Assembly: GCF_013368755.1 (NCBI RefSeq)
Contig: NC_049564.1
Span: 1,434,001 to 1,498,000, forward strand
Length of the DNA: 64,000 nt
Direction: 5' to 3'
From: Talaromyces rugulosus
Taxonomy: Eukaryota; Ascomycota; Eurotiomycetes; Eurotiales; Trichocomaceae
Under the pieces are notes generated by a model. It saw nothing but the letters and a program-made list of their open reading frames with translations, made no database searches and was not told where the DNA came from. This document shows positions 1 to 11,506 of the stretch, piece by piece. A program made the position numbers and the translations under genes. Numbering within the stretch: position 1 is the stretch's first letter; each line of letters begins with the position of its first letter.

Positions 1-1
1 C

Positions 2-3000
2 ATGTCGGACAATGCTAACTCCACAAACGACCCAGTGTCGGATCGTGCGATGCATGCTCCAAAGTCGACAGAAACGCCGCAATACTCAGGAACCGCAATT
101 AGCGAAGCAGATGAGCTACCGAATGCCCACGTTATAAACCCGCCGACCTCGCAGTCAATGTCGTCTGGACATCTCCCCGACACAAAGCGACAGTCGTTTT
201 CCTCGCTCATTTCGTGGGGATCGGGAATCGTACACGATGCTGCGCCCACGAAAAATAGCAACGAGGATGGTGTGAAGTCAGCTCAGTCGGACCATGCTCT
301 GCCGAATCTGAGCTACACATCACAAGGGCCCCAGCCCCCGAGAAACGATATACCATTTGAAGGATGGCAAGGGAATCGGCTGTCCCGCCCGACTCGTTCG
401 TCGAGTAAGACTCCGAGAAGGCTAAGTGGCAGCACTGCGGCAAGCTCTGCCTCCGAAGCCGACCCACGACCTCCTGTCATTGGCAGAATCGGCGTCTGCG
501 CCCTGGATGTCAAGGCACGAAGCAAGCCAAGCCAAAATATCCTGACTCGTCTCCAGTTAAAGGGGGATTTCGAAGTCTTAGTCTTTGGTGACAAGGTCAT
601 TCTGGACGAGGCCGTTGAGAATTGGCCCATATGCGATTTCCTGATTGCCTTTTTTTCAGATGGATTTCCCCTTGACAAGGCAATCGCTTATGTCAAGCTG
701 CGAAAACCTTTCTGCGTGAATGATCTATCCATGCAGAAAGTTTTGTGGGATCGCCGACTTTGCCTTAAAATTCTGGACCAGATGGGCGTTCCAACCCCCA
801 GTAGAGTCGAAGTGAACAGAGATGGCGGCCCTGTATTAATCTCGTCTGACCTTGCTCAGCATGTGTATTCTTTGACAGGCGTGAAACTAGAAGGCCCGGA
901 AGACGGCATGGGAGGCGGAGCAGCCAAAACCCAGTCAGTGTCGTTGTCCGAAGATGGAGAAACACTTATCGTCGACGGTCAAACTCTACGAAAGCCGTTT
1001 GTTGAAAAGCCGGTTAACGGAGAGGACCACAATATTCACATCTACTTCCCCAACGATCAGCAGTATGGAGGCGGAGGAAGACGACTTTTCAGAAAAGTCG
1101 GAAACAAGAGCTCGGAATATGACCCCGAGCTTGTTGTACCGAGATCGATAACCGAGCAAAACACCAGCTATCTCTACGAGCAGTTTTTGAGGGTCGACAA
1201 TGCCGAAGACGTCAAGGCTTATACAGTTGGACCTGACTTTTGTCACGCTGAGACGCGCAAGTCTCCTGTGGTAGATGGAGTAGTAAGGCGAAACACGCAT
1301 GGAAAGGAATTACGTTACATCACCAACCTTACCAAAGAGGAGGCTGCAATGGCCGCAAAGATCTCCAATGGGTTTGGCCAAAGAATATGCGGCTTTGACA
1401 TGCTTCGTGTCGGAGACAGGAGCTTTGTTATCGACGTGAATGGTTGGAGTTTTGTCAAGGACAATAATGACTATTACGACAAGTGCGCCAAAATCCTTAA
1501 AGAAATGTTTTTGAACGAAAAGCGTAAACGAGATCGCACGTTTGAATTATCAGAACCTCCGTCGCCGGATCTAATGTCTCTGAAGAAAGGCAACACGAGT
1601 TCCCATCGGAGTGCATTGAGGACGATCTTGAGATCGCCGAGCATGTCGAGGCTTCACGGTTCGCCAAACTCAAACCCAACAAAAAGCCAGTCAGTATCAC
1701 CTGAAATTCCAAGTAATATCACCTCAGTACCCGTCAGTGAGACGACCAAACCTTCGCTACCTCAAGCCGTGGAAGAGACATCGGCCCCCGCTAGTGTTAC
1801 CGCGTCAAGCGCCAATTCAGCTTCTGTTTCCATTTCAAATGAGGAGGAGGCAGCACCGCCACCTCCAGCATCAAAGCATTCTTGGAAATTGAAGGGTATG
1901 GTGGCTGTCATCCGTCACGCTGACCGTACACCAAAACAGAAATTCAAATTCACCTTTCATAGCCAGCCCTTTGTTGATCTTCTCAAAGGACACCAGGAAG
2001 AAGTTGTTATCAAAGGCGAGGCGGCACTGGCCAGTGTATCCCATGCGGTGAAGGTCTCCATAGAGCAGGGTCTGGAGGATATGGACAAGCTACGATTGCT
2101 GAGGACATCATTGGACAAGAAGGGTGGATGGCCGGGCACCAAAGTCCAAATCAAACCGATGTTTCGGAGGCGCAAACCAGAGGAGATGGGAGACGTCCCC
2201 CCTGACTCGATATTATCCACATCGTCCAGACTGAAGCACGGTCACCCCCAAGACGCAGTGTCCCCGACCCAAGACCCGCTATCTGATAGTGACAACCTGA
2301 GCCGGTCACAAACTAGGAGTGATTCGATCTCTGGTGCTACTTTCTCTCGTTTCTCTGCTGTTGAGAACGACCTTATTTTGGACAAGCTGCAGCTAGTTAT
2401 CAAATGGGGAGGAGAACCCACGCACGCGGCTCGATATCAAGCCCAGGATCTTGGCTCAAATATGAGAGATGACTTGAAACTGATGAACAAAGAGGCCCTA
2501 CATGACGTTCGCATATTTACAAGCTCTGAACGCAGAGTCAGCACAAGTGGTAAGTTGTACATTGGACATATAACTTGGCACCCCTTTTCTAACCCCTTGA
2601 AGCTCAAATTTGGGCATGTGCATTCTTAGACGAGAAAGAGCTTCCGGAAGGCTTCATTCAGGTTCGAAAAGATCTTTTGGATGATTCAAATGCCGCCAAG
2701 GATGTCATGGACAAGGTCAAGAAAAAGCTCAAGCTCCTACTTCGTGAGGGGTCGGCGCCTTCCCAATTTGCCTGGCCAAAAGAGAACTTCCCAGAACCGT
2801 CTGTTGTGCTCGCCACAGTAGTGGAACTGATGAATTTCCACCGCATAGTTATGCGACATAACTTCAGCAGGTTAGCGCCGGCTCAAAGCGAGCAGCAACA
2901 GACTACGAAGACGAGTGAAGAGTATTCATCGTTTCAATCGTCAAAAAGCACTCAAAACCCAACGGTAACGAGTATTCAAGGACGATGGTGTACTGGCGAA

Positions 3001-4027
3001 GAGGCAGAATTATTCAAGGAAAGATGGGAGAAGCTGTTTGCGGAGTTTTGTGACACGGAAAAAGTTGATCCCAGCAAACTATCAGAATTATATGATAGCA
3101 TGAAATTCGACGCCCTCCATAACCGCCAGTTTCTCGAATGGGTGTTTATGCCCCCTGAAGATTTTGAAGTGAATGAGGAGGGCCAAGTTGTTCAGCCGGG
3201 TGACGCTGATCGCACAGAAGAAAAAGCAGACAATAACACGCGAGGGCATAAGGTGGGGCTGAAGCAAAGAGCGCTTGGTCTTTTGGAGTCAAGACATCAA
3301 TTTGGAACCTTGGAAGACGCATACGACCATTACTTCAAGCTCCAGTCGGGCCCTAGCTCGAAGAAGAAGAATACTGACGAGCGACTGACAAAACTTCGAG
3401 AGTTGTATAAGCTAGCCAAAGTCCTGTTTGACTACGTTACTCCTCAAGAATACGGAATCAAAGACAGCGAAAAGCTGGAGATCGGTCTTCTTACCTCGTT
3501 GCCGTTGTTGCAAGAGATCGTTCGAGATTTGGAAGAAGTGCAAGCGTCACCAGATGCAAAGTCCTTTTTCTATTTCACCAAAGAGTCGCACATCTACACA
3601 TTGCTGAATTGCATTTTGGAAGGTGGAATCCAAACCAAAATCACAAGAAGCGCGATCCCCGAACTGGATTATCTATCTCAAATCTGTTTTGAGCTCTACG
3701 AGTCCAAAGATAGCGACACCGATACTTTCTCGTATTCAATCCGAATCTCCATCAGCCCCGGATGCCATACATTTGATCCTCTCGATGTACAGCTTGACTC
3801 ACGTCATGCCATTGGGTGTGCCCCCAGGAGGAGCCTGACAGCCCATCAAGATTGGAAAGAAGTGATTGAAACTCTTAAAGCCAAGTTTGACACGTAAGTT
3901 TCTTAAATCAGACCCGATACTGTTTCCTTCCACTGACTTTTGCCATAGGGTCAAACTACCGAAGAGCTTTATTGCCGTCAACCTGAGTGACAAGTATGCC
4001 TACAAGCCGGACGTAACGATGAGCTGA
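2..4027 (+). CDS. VIP1: Inositol hexakisphosphate / diphosphoinositol-pentakisphosphate kinase (Vip1/Asp1, PPIP5K family)
   Basis: Exons 2-2549, 2603-3893 and 3949-4027 give about 1305 residues. The join at 2549/2603 restores the conserved run STSAQIWA. The protein makes and breaks the 1-position pyrophosphate of inositol pyrophosphates (InsP7/InsP8), which govern phosphate sensing, polarity and the microtubule array. A disordered Ser/Pro-rich N-terminus (to about residue 155) precedes an ATP-grasp kinase domain starting near PPVIGRIGVCALDVKARS. A second disordered linker follows, then a histidine acid phosphatase domain with the signature RHADRTP at residues 638-644. This dual layout is diagnostic. 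The ATG at position 2 is in frame, but the window starts one base before it, so more N-terminal sequence or an upstream exon cannot be excluded. The third exon adds only about 26 residues. Downstream lies the ROG1-like lipase gene on the same strand. Confidence 0.93.
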
Positions 4028-4616
4028 TACTATTTTGCGGGGAATAATGATATAAATTCGTGTAATGGCTTATAGATAGACGGTAGACTTATTAACTGAT
4101 ATGATAGATGCATGTTAGTTGGCTTTTTTCCATGTGCGTCATCAGCAATGTAATAATAATGCAGCAATTATGGTGGGTGATCTTCAACCCGTTGCAGGTT
4201 ATCTATCTTCACGCTCCACCTGTGACCTGACTAGTGCATCTTGGCAGCGGGCTCGGTCCATGTGCCAAGCCCACTGCCGACTCTCGAGCATCATGCTCCT
4301 CCCTTTTGCTCGTCTGTATTTTGTCCGCTCTTCGCTTTATGACGGAATAAAATGCAGTTTTAATGTCGAATATTACGCTCATACGCCGTGACCCCGTCGA
4401 ACTAGCTAACGCCGACACGGATAATGCCTTCAACATCGTTATGATAACAACGCTCCCAGCCAGCAGTCAGCCTCGATGCTAATTACTCCGCGCACATATC
4501 AGCTTGCACAAAATACGAATCAATGGGATCTCGCGCGTGATCAACAATATCCGGCAAGATTCCGTTCTTTGACGGGCTGGAAAACTGACGTTGCAGATGC
4601 TCAGAGAGCACATAAA
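4028..4616. other. Intergenic region between VIP1 and the lipase-like gene
   Basis: I see no supported gene in this 589-nt stretch. It holds the 3' flank of VIP1 and the 5' flank of the next gene. An open frame at 4119-4391 has no recognisable domain and is probably chance. Confidence 0.5.
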
Positions 4617-7600
4617 ATGCTGTTGGTTCATCAATCGGGCTATGTCCGGGTTGGCGAGGTGATCAGGTTTGTTCTATCCCAGTATACCTTTTTTATTATT
4701 TTTATCTTTAAGGGATTTTTTCAAGTAACTCTCGCTGCCTCGATAGATATACCTTGACCTACACGCCTAGTACAGACCATGTATTGCCGACCCCCTCCGA
4801 GCTGCACGTTAAAGTCAAGAATGCATCCGCTATCCCTCTACGGGCTGCATACTTGCATGGGCCATACACCCTCTATGCATCATGCTATCCTTTGGATTTC
4901 AACCCTGATAATCAATACAGCGACGGTGATAGAAGAGGAATCCCGCAGTTTGAGCCATATCTGAAAGCCGGTGGGGGTTGGACAGCGAAAATACCAATTC
5001 CAGAGGATACCCGGGCTGCATCATTTCCGCAAGATGGAGTACAGTCAGACAGCAGCAATAAAAGCGTGACATGGGTCATCGAGATAGTCTCTCAGGTGAT
5101 ATTTTCCTCGTCGGCCGTCGTTCACTTTGAACTTTTGGTGGGCCGTGACCAGAAATCAACTGAACTTGGTATCGCTGGTGCTTTGTCTAGTAGCGGACTG
5201 CCTCCGCCTACTCATATGCAAGAGCATCAGAACTCCAGGACTAAAGATACGTCTTCGGTTATTGTCACCAAGGGGGTCTTCTCTAGATCCGTATCCTTAG
5301 TATTTGACGACACCAAAAGTCTTTGGAACTCCGCTTCCTTTCCGTCTGCAGAAGAGAAAGAACGCCATATACAGGGGGTGACCGTTCCAGATGTAGGACT
5401 TTCTACAGATGGCCCGCCGGGGGAAAACGTTTCGGATCATTCGGAAAACAATCGAGTAAAACCGAAGAGAAGGCGTGTGCACTTTGTTGTATTGACCCAT
5501 GGCCTACATAGCAATCTTGGTGCGGACATGCTATATCTCAAAGAGAGTATTGATGCTTCTTCCCGGGCAGCAAAAAAGGACTCTGAGGAGCGCAAACGGT
5601 TGAACAAAGGTATAAATTCCCGTCGGGCTTCAATCTCCAAACAAGGCGGATGCCAAAGTTCCGATGAACCTAATACGACTACTGAATCGTACCCAAAAAA
5701 CGACAATATGCTCCTAGGAAACAATGGTGAAAGGGAGGAACAGGAGGAAGACGATGACGAAGAAGAAGTCATAGTTCGCGGATTCCCAGGAAATGCTGTT
5801 CGTACTGAACGCGGGATTCAGTATCTTGGAAAACGACTGGCAAAGTATGTTTTGCTCATGACATATCCGGATCAGCCTTATTTGCCTACGAAAAAGAAAG
5901 AGCGCAAGAACCCCTCAAGACCTTTTGCCAAGAAGACTCCATCCGGACAACCGCACAACAACATAGGCGCTGATAGAAACCTTGAGAACCTTGGCTCTGA
6001 ATATCAGATTACTAGCATCAGTTTCGTTGGGCATTCTTTGGGAGGGCTCATACAGACATATGCAATTGCATACATTCAGAAGCATTCGCCAGAATTTTTT
6101 GATTATATCAAGCCAGTCAACTTTGTCGCACTAGCCACGCCTTTTCTCGGCCTGAGCAACGAGAATCCCGTATATGTTCGTTTCGCCCTAGATTTTGGCT
6201 TAGTGGGAAGAACTGGGCAAGACCTGGGTCTCAGCTGGACGGCTCCACGACGAGTACGAAATGGATGGGATGCTGTTATTGGAAAACTAGGCGGCGATAC
6301 ACGACAAGACAAGATGACGGCGGCTTCCAAGCCACTGCTGCGAATCCTCCCAGCTGGACCTGCTCATCAAGTTTTGCAAAAATTCCGAAATCGAACGATA
6401 TATTCGAATGTTGTAAATGACGGCATCGTTCCTTTGCGCACGTCGTGTCTCCTCTTTCTTGACTGGCGAGGCCTTGAACGGGTTCAAAAAGCTCGAAGAG
6501 GCAATGGCCTCGTGGGCACAATGGCAGAATGGGGCTGGGCTGAGCTAACAGGGGCCAATTCAAGCTCGCCAGCTAGAAAACACTCTGGAACCGACACGTC
6601 TCTAGTGCAAGATGAGCAAATACTGCAAGCTGGAGGAGATGGCACGGCATCGGAGAATCACAATTCTTTGGCCCAGCTTTCGTTGTCCCCGACTCCAGGC
6701 CAATTCCTCAAGAAACCGCTGGAATCAGAGCCAGGGGAACTCTCGCCTACTATCCCCAGCTCGCCTTCCAAGGAACCTATCTCGTCACCGAACCCGTTCA
6801 ATAACCTGATGTCCTTTTTCCAGTCCTCAGAATCCAAACCCCCCGTCAACAAAAAGAGCACTAAAATTTATAAGAGGAGCCAAACACTTATCTCCCAAAG
6901 TTTTTCCTCACATGAATCAGAACCCTCTAGCTCGCCTCGCCCCCGTGTTCGGGGCAATTCTGTTTATGATGAGGAGCTCAGTGCTCCTCCCAAGACCACA
7001 ATATTCGAGTCTGCAGGCGATGTTCTGAGACCCCCACTGCCTCCGACTGAGTTCATTATAGACCCTGCATCCAGACCACGGACTATCTTCCATGATCGCA
7101 TTTACCACCCAGGTGATATCCCACCGCCCATTTTGAAGAGACGAACGACAATGTTTCCGGGGACAAGACACTCAGACTCAAGGCCATTATCCGACACCGG
7201 TGAAGGCCCGTCTGTAAGTGGGCTCAAGGTTGAAGAGAAGATTGCAAGGGCCTATCATGACGGCCTCTCTTGGCGAAAGGTTCTTGTGCGACTCGAGCCG
7301 GATGCTCACAATAACATCATCGTGCGGCGCATGTTTTCAAATGCATATGGATGGCCAGTGGTGAAGCATCTTGTAGACACCCACTTTGGATACACATATG
7401 CTGCAAATACAGATGATGCCTTGGAGCCGAATACGGAGAACGCGAAGCCACTGGGCATCAGTGCTACCGATACAGGAGAAGAGGTCATTAGACAAACAAT
7501 TTCACCGCCGCCGACGTTGTTGCAACCATTAACTAAAAGCACTAGCTATGACCACACACTGGACGGGTCAGATCGATACCTTGGTGTAGATGGAACCCAG

Positions 7601-7753
7601 TCTAATCACGACTCGCCCACCAGCGCCGACAGACGGTCACAAAAATCGTCTGCTTCCAAATCAGAGTCTGCTCAGTGGACCGATCGCTATTTCTCCGATG
7701 GCGAGTCGGATTCAGAGTCAGGAGGCGAACACGGAGAACATTCCCTTCGGTAA
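4617..7753 (+). CDS. DUF676 lipase-like serine hydrolase (ROG1/YDR444W-type)
   Basis: Exons 4617-4666 and 4747-7753 give 1018 residues. The short first exon (MLLVHQSGYVRVGEVIR) is needed because the long frame begins without an ATG; the join yields R-Y-T-L-T-Y-T-P-S. The DUF676 alpha/beta-hydrolase region includes THGLHSNLGADM, interrupted by an acidic low-complexity insert (poly-Asp/Glu around nt 5738-5771). It continues to the nucleophile elbow GHSLGG with Ser447. The family contains yeast Rog1, a monoacylglycerol lipase, and Lpl1, a lipid-droplet phospholipase; the substrate here is inferred only by family. The C-terminal 400 residues are Ser/Pro-rich and likely disordered. No signal peptide is seen, so it is probably cytosolic or lipid-associated. 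Confidence 0.88.
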
Positions 7754-8124
7754 AGATGAGCCACTCGTCTTTTAATTTTGTCATGTGTTGGTATTTGCTA
7801 TGTATATTTTGTATAGATCTCAAGCGGATACTATGTATAGTGATTTATTAGATGATTATTTACACATGAATTTTTAAGAGTTTAATGTTGGAGCATTTCC
7901 CTCGTGATATTGTCATTTCATAGAATCAATTGATATCAATGATTGCATTTCCAGCCTCGTGTTTAGCCGCGGTCTTCAACATTGAAATGTTGATACTATA
8001 AAGAGACTTCCTCGGCGACCCCGCCGACAATGAGAAAGCTTCACCCCACCTTGAATTTCGGTACTTCAATGCTCATCCAATCCCCAATTTTGTCGGCACA
8101 GCCATCAGATACATATAATTGAAA
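7754..8124. other. Intergenic region
   Basis: This 371-nt AT-rich stretch carries the lipase-like gene 3' end and the inositol monophosphatase promoter. I see no gene or RNA structure in it. Confidence 0.5.
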
Positions 8125-9143
8125 ATGTCAGACACACCGGACTTGCAAGAAATCCATGATTTCTTGGTCGACATCGCCGCCGAGGCGGGCAAGCTTATTA
8201 CCAGCAGCCTGCCAAGGATTGACTCTACGGGGTCGAAGAAGAACAGTACGAGCCAATTCCATACAATGGTCAATTTAAAAACACGAAAATAACATTTATA
8301 TATATTGCCAGGTTCTGATCTAGTAACTGAATATGACAAAGCTGTGGAAAGTATGGTCTCGCAGAGACTAAACGCCAAATATCCGACATACGAGTAGGTT
8401 CAACCAGCCAGCTATATGCGTCTAAACTGGGTGGAGTGGACACCTGACAACCCAATTTTAGCTTCCATGGCGAAGAAACATATACTCCTGAGAAACCTCT
8501 CACGGACAAACCAACGTTCATTGTCGATCCCATTGACGGGACTGTCAATTTCGTGCACGGCTTTCCCAGCTCGTGCATTTCACTCGGGTTTGCAGTCAAC
8601 CGTAAGCCGCTCGTCGGTGTTGTCTACAACCCTTTCACCAAGACACTATACTCGGCCATCCAAGGCCGCGGCGCCTTTGTGAACCGGGAGACCCGACTCC
8701 CTCTCAAGGGCGACGACAACCTCGAACCCCTCCAGGGCCTTCAGAACGCGCTGATCGCGCTGGAATGGGGCTCAGAGCGCAGCGGAAGCAACTGGGAAAC
8801 CAAAATACGCACTTTTGAAAGCCTGGGAAAGACTCGTGAGGCCGGAGGCGCCATGGTGCACTCAATCCGCAGCCTGGGCTCGGCCGCTCTGAATATCTGC
8901 GCGGTTGCTACGGGGTCGATTGATCTGTACTGGGAGGGCGGCTGCTGGGCCTGGGATGTATGCGCTGCATGGGTAATTCTGTCGGAAGCAGGCGGTATCA
9001 TGGCCGGGGGTATACAGGGCGATTGGGATCCTGCAATCGATGGGCGGGCGTATTTGGCTGTGCGGCCTGCGCCGAATGGTCAGGGTCAAAGGGAGATTGT
9101 CGAGGAGCTTTGGACTCATGTCAAGGGGAGTCTGGCTTATTAG
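8125..9143 (+). CDS. Inositol monophosphatase family protein
   Basis: Exons 8125-8245, 8312-8393 and 8462-9143 give 294 residues, the usual family length. It is a Mg2+-dependent phosphatase that hydrolyses inositol 1-phosphate to free myo-inositol, the last step of de novo inositol synthesis and of inositol-phosphate recycling. Family signatures are clear: LVTEYDKAVE (metal-site region), HGEETY, VDPIDGTVNFVHGF (the DPxDGT motif) and WAWDVCAAWVILSEAGG near the C-terminus (WD metal ligand). Exon 2 to exon 3 restores the FHGEE motif. Fungal relatives include yeast Inm1 and the quinate-cluster protein QutG; neighbours give no quinate context, so the Inm1 role is more likely. No targeting signal is seen. 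Confidence 0.9.
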
Positions 9144-9659
9144 TTAGGGCCCGCAGTTGATATTCTAGAAATGCTCGTTACATAGCTGGCCAACTAATGT
9201 ATATATGACTTGAATAGAATCGTTGACTGGAGATACTAATTAAATCCAAGCCCGAGTGTATCAATATATATATTGTCTCTAGATGTCCTGTTAAACCAAA
9301 AACTCAAACACAATCTACCGCCAACCACCTACACATTTAGATGACCTTCATAGCCCCATGCTCATACAAGTAAGATAGAGCACACTAATATTTTTCTACA
9401 GGAAACATGCAAACACATAAAAAATGGCGAGAAGCTGTTGTGCGGCGATAAGCTTGTCTGCCCCGCAGCGACTCGCCGCAGCCAATGATAGGCACGGCAG
9501 CGTCTCCACTACATGATGCAAAAATCCATCTGGAGATTTTTAATCCAACGTACTCTGCTGTTATTTTCATGTGCTTTACTCTTGTGGTTGCTAATAAAAA
9601 GGGGAAAACATATCTTCTACTAGACTAAAATCGAAAACACTCGCATCGCCCTGGTCAAG
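9144..9659. other. Intergenic region
   Basis: Nothing supported here beyond the 3' flank of the inositol monophosphatase gene and the 5' flank of HGH1. A 61-codon antisense frame is not convincing. Confidence 0.45.
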
Positions 9660-11015
9660 ATGCCCACGGAGCTGGAGGAAGTAAATGCCCCTCCATCTCA
9701 CTTTTTGTTACTTTACAACTAACTTTTCATGCAGCTCGTAGAGTTTCTTCACCATGGAAATGTCCAAATACGGCAGATTGGTATGTTGACCAGATTCTAA
9801 ACTTCTACTCCCTTATTGACTAGCAGCCAGCTGCCGAGAATCTTGTTGGGTACTCCGACAGTGATGTACCTTTGTTCAAAAGACTGGATATGGAGCCGAT
9901 GAGGGACTTGAAACTTCTTGTCCGAGACTATCCTGTCAGTATCTCCCATTATGGCATGCCTGTGAATCGCTAACGGATCGAATGGACGTGCGAAGTAGCC
10001 TACCGCCAAAAATGTGCTTACCATGTTAATCAATCTCTCTGCGGATGGAGAGATTCTCAAATATCTTGCAGATGATGATGCATTTTTGGAAGTATTGCTC
10101 GCAAAAATCACGGTATGCCAAGTGTTTTCGTCCTTCCTGATCTTCACTTTTTGCTAAATACTCGAGTAGAACCCAAAGGAGCCAAATGCAGATGATATCG
10201 CAATGCTCTTGGCCAATCTCGCCAAAGCCGACAATTTCACGCGAATTACCAGTATCTCGCGACAAGCACCAGAGGATGTGTCCACCTCGAAGAATGTGCT
10301 GGACCAACTGATGGATTGTTTTGTCAAGGGTGCAGAAGGTGCTTTGAACAAACAAGCAAACTACGACTATCTGGCGTATTTTTTTGCAGATCTGTCAAAG
10401 ACAGAACACGGCCGCTCTTATTTCACGACGAAACAAGAATACGACTCTGTCGTCCCCATCACAAAGCTCCTCGTATTCACCGAACACTCCAGTGACATTC
10501 GTCGACGAGGAGTAGCCTCGACCCTCAAGAATGTCTCTTTTGACGTGAAGTCACATGCCATGTTATTTGATGAGGATGGTGCAGATATTCTGCCTTATAT
10601 ATTGCTTCCAATCATGGGACCGGAGGAATATCCCGACGACGAGACATCAGAAATGTTGCCTGACTTGCAATTACTTCCGCCTGACAAGAAACGAGAGCCC
10701 GACGATCAAATCATCTTAACGCACTTAGAAACGCTACTTTTACTGACTACAAGCCGGGAGGGTCGAGATAAACTGCGAGCAGTGCAAGTGTACGCCATCA
10801 TTCGCGAATGCCATCTCAACGTGGATAATGAAGAGATCCGCGAAGGCTGTGACCGTCTGGTGCAAGTATTGATGCGCGGTGAAGAGGGCGAGAAAAATCA
10901 AGCGGATAGTGAGGCTATGGCAAAAGCTAGAGCCGATGCTTTGGGACTGGAAGCTCCCCAGGGGCGAATAATCGAAGACGAAGGCGATGATGAGACGATA
11001 GAAGAAATTCTATAA
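9660..11015 (+). CDS. HGH1: Hgh1 homolog, eEF2-specific chaperone adaptor (DUF383/DUF384)
   Basis: Five exons (9660-9680, 9735-9780, 9831-9934, 9999-10112, 10170-11015) give 376 residues, close to yeast Hgh1. The spliced start reads MPTELEE-LVEFLHHGNVQIRQI-AAENLVGYS, typical of the armadillo-like N-terminus. Segments such as TAKNVLTMLINLSAD and SRQAPEDVSTSKNVLDQLMD belong to DUF383, and ETLLLLTTSREGRDKLR near the C-terminus belongs to DUF384. Hgh1 works with TRiC and Hsp90 to fold elongation factor 2 in the cytosol. The third acceptor (9830) was chosen over two upstream AGs because only it keeps the AAENLVGYS frame. An acidic tail ends the protein. Four introns in the first 0.5 kb are notable. 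Confidence 0.9.
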
Positions 11016-11506
11016 GTTAGTACCGAATATGAGCAATGTGCGTCAATCCGCAATGCTATTGTGATAAAAACCATGAGACCAAAATAAGCGTAAATAATAT
11101 AGTAATTAGTATTAACTGAATCTTAAAAGAAAGAATATAAGAGACAAGTTATAGTCGGCGCTGATTCGCCATTTCCTTGAGCGGCACGTGATATGTGGGC
11201 CTCGAGTTCGCGGTCTAATGACGCCAGTCCTGCCTTAGGCACCCACCTGCGGCCTGCTCATCACCGCTAACTAGCTGAGGCTCGACAACTTCACCTCTGC
11301 GGTCGCGCTGTCTTTGTCTGCTCAAACGATCTGTCCCGCCATTCCCCACACCCAGAGGTCTTCTTCTGGCTCTCATGGCAGCTTTTAGAATATCGCCATC
11401 AAGCTGAAGAGTTGACTGTGGACGCTCTCTTTGCAGATATATCGACCCTCGTGCACCAAATACTTGACTCGCCCCTCTACAAGTGCCAGCCTTTCAGCGC
11501 TTCAAC
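11016..11506. other. Intergenic region with TFG1 promoter and 5' leader
   Basis: The stretch holds the HGH1 3' flank followed by a C/T-rich leader before the TFG1 start. The frame upstream of 11507 stays open only from a GTG. I see nothing else. Confidence 0.45.

Noticed and set aside
2550..2629. Alternative VIP1 intron 1 ending at the TTCTTAG acceptor (2629)
   Set aside because: It keeps frame but deletes the conserved AQIWA segment; the acceptor at 2602 restores it.
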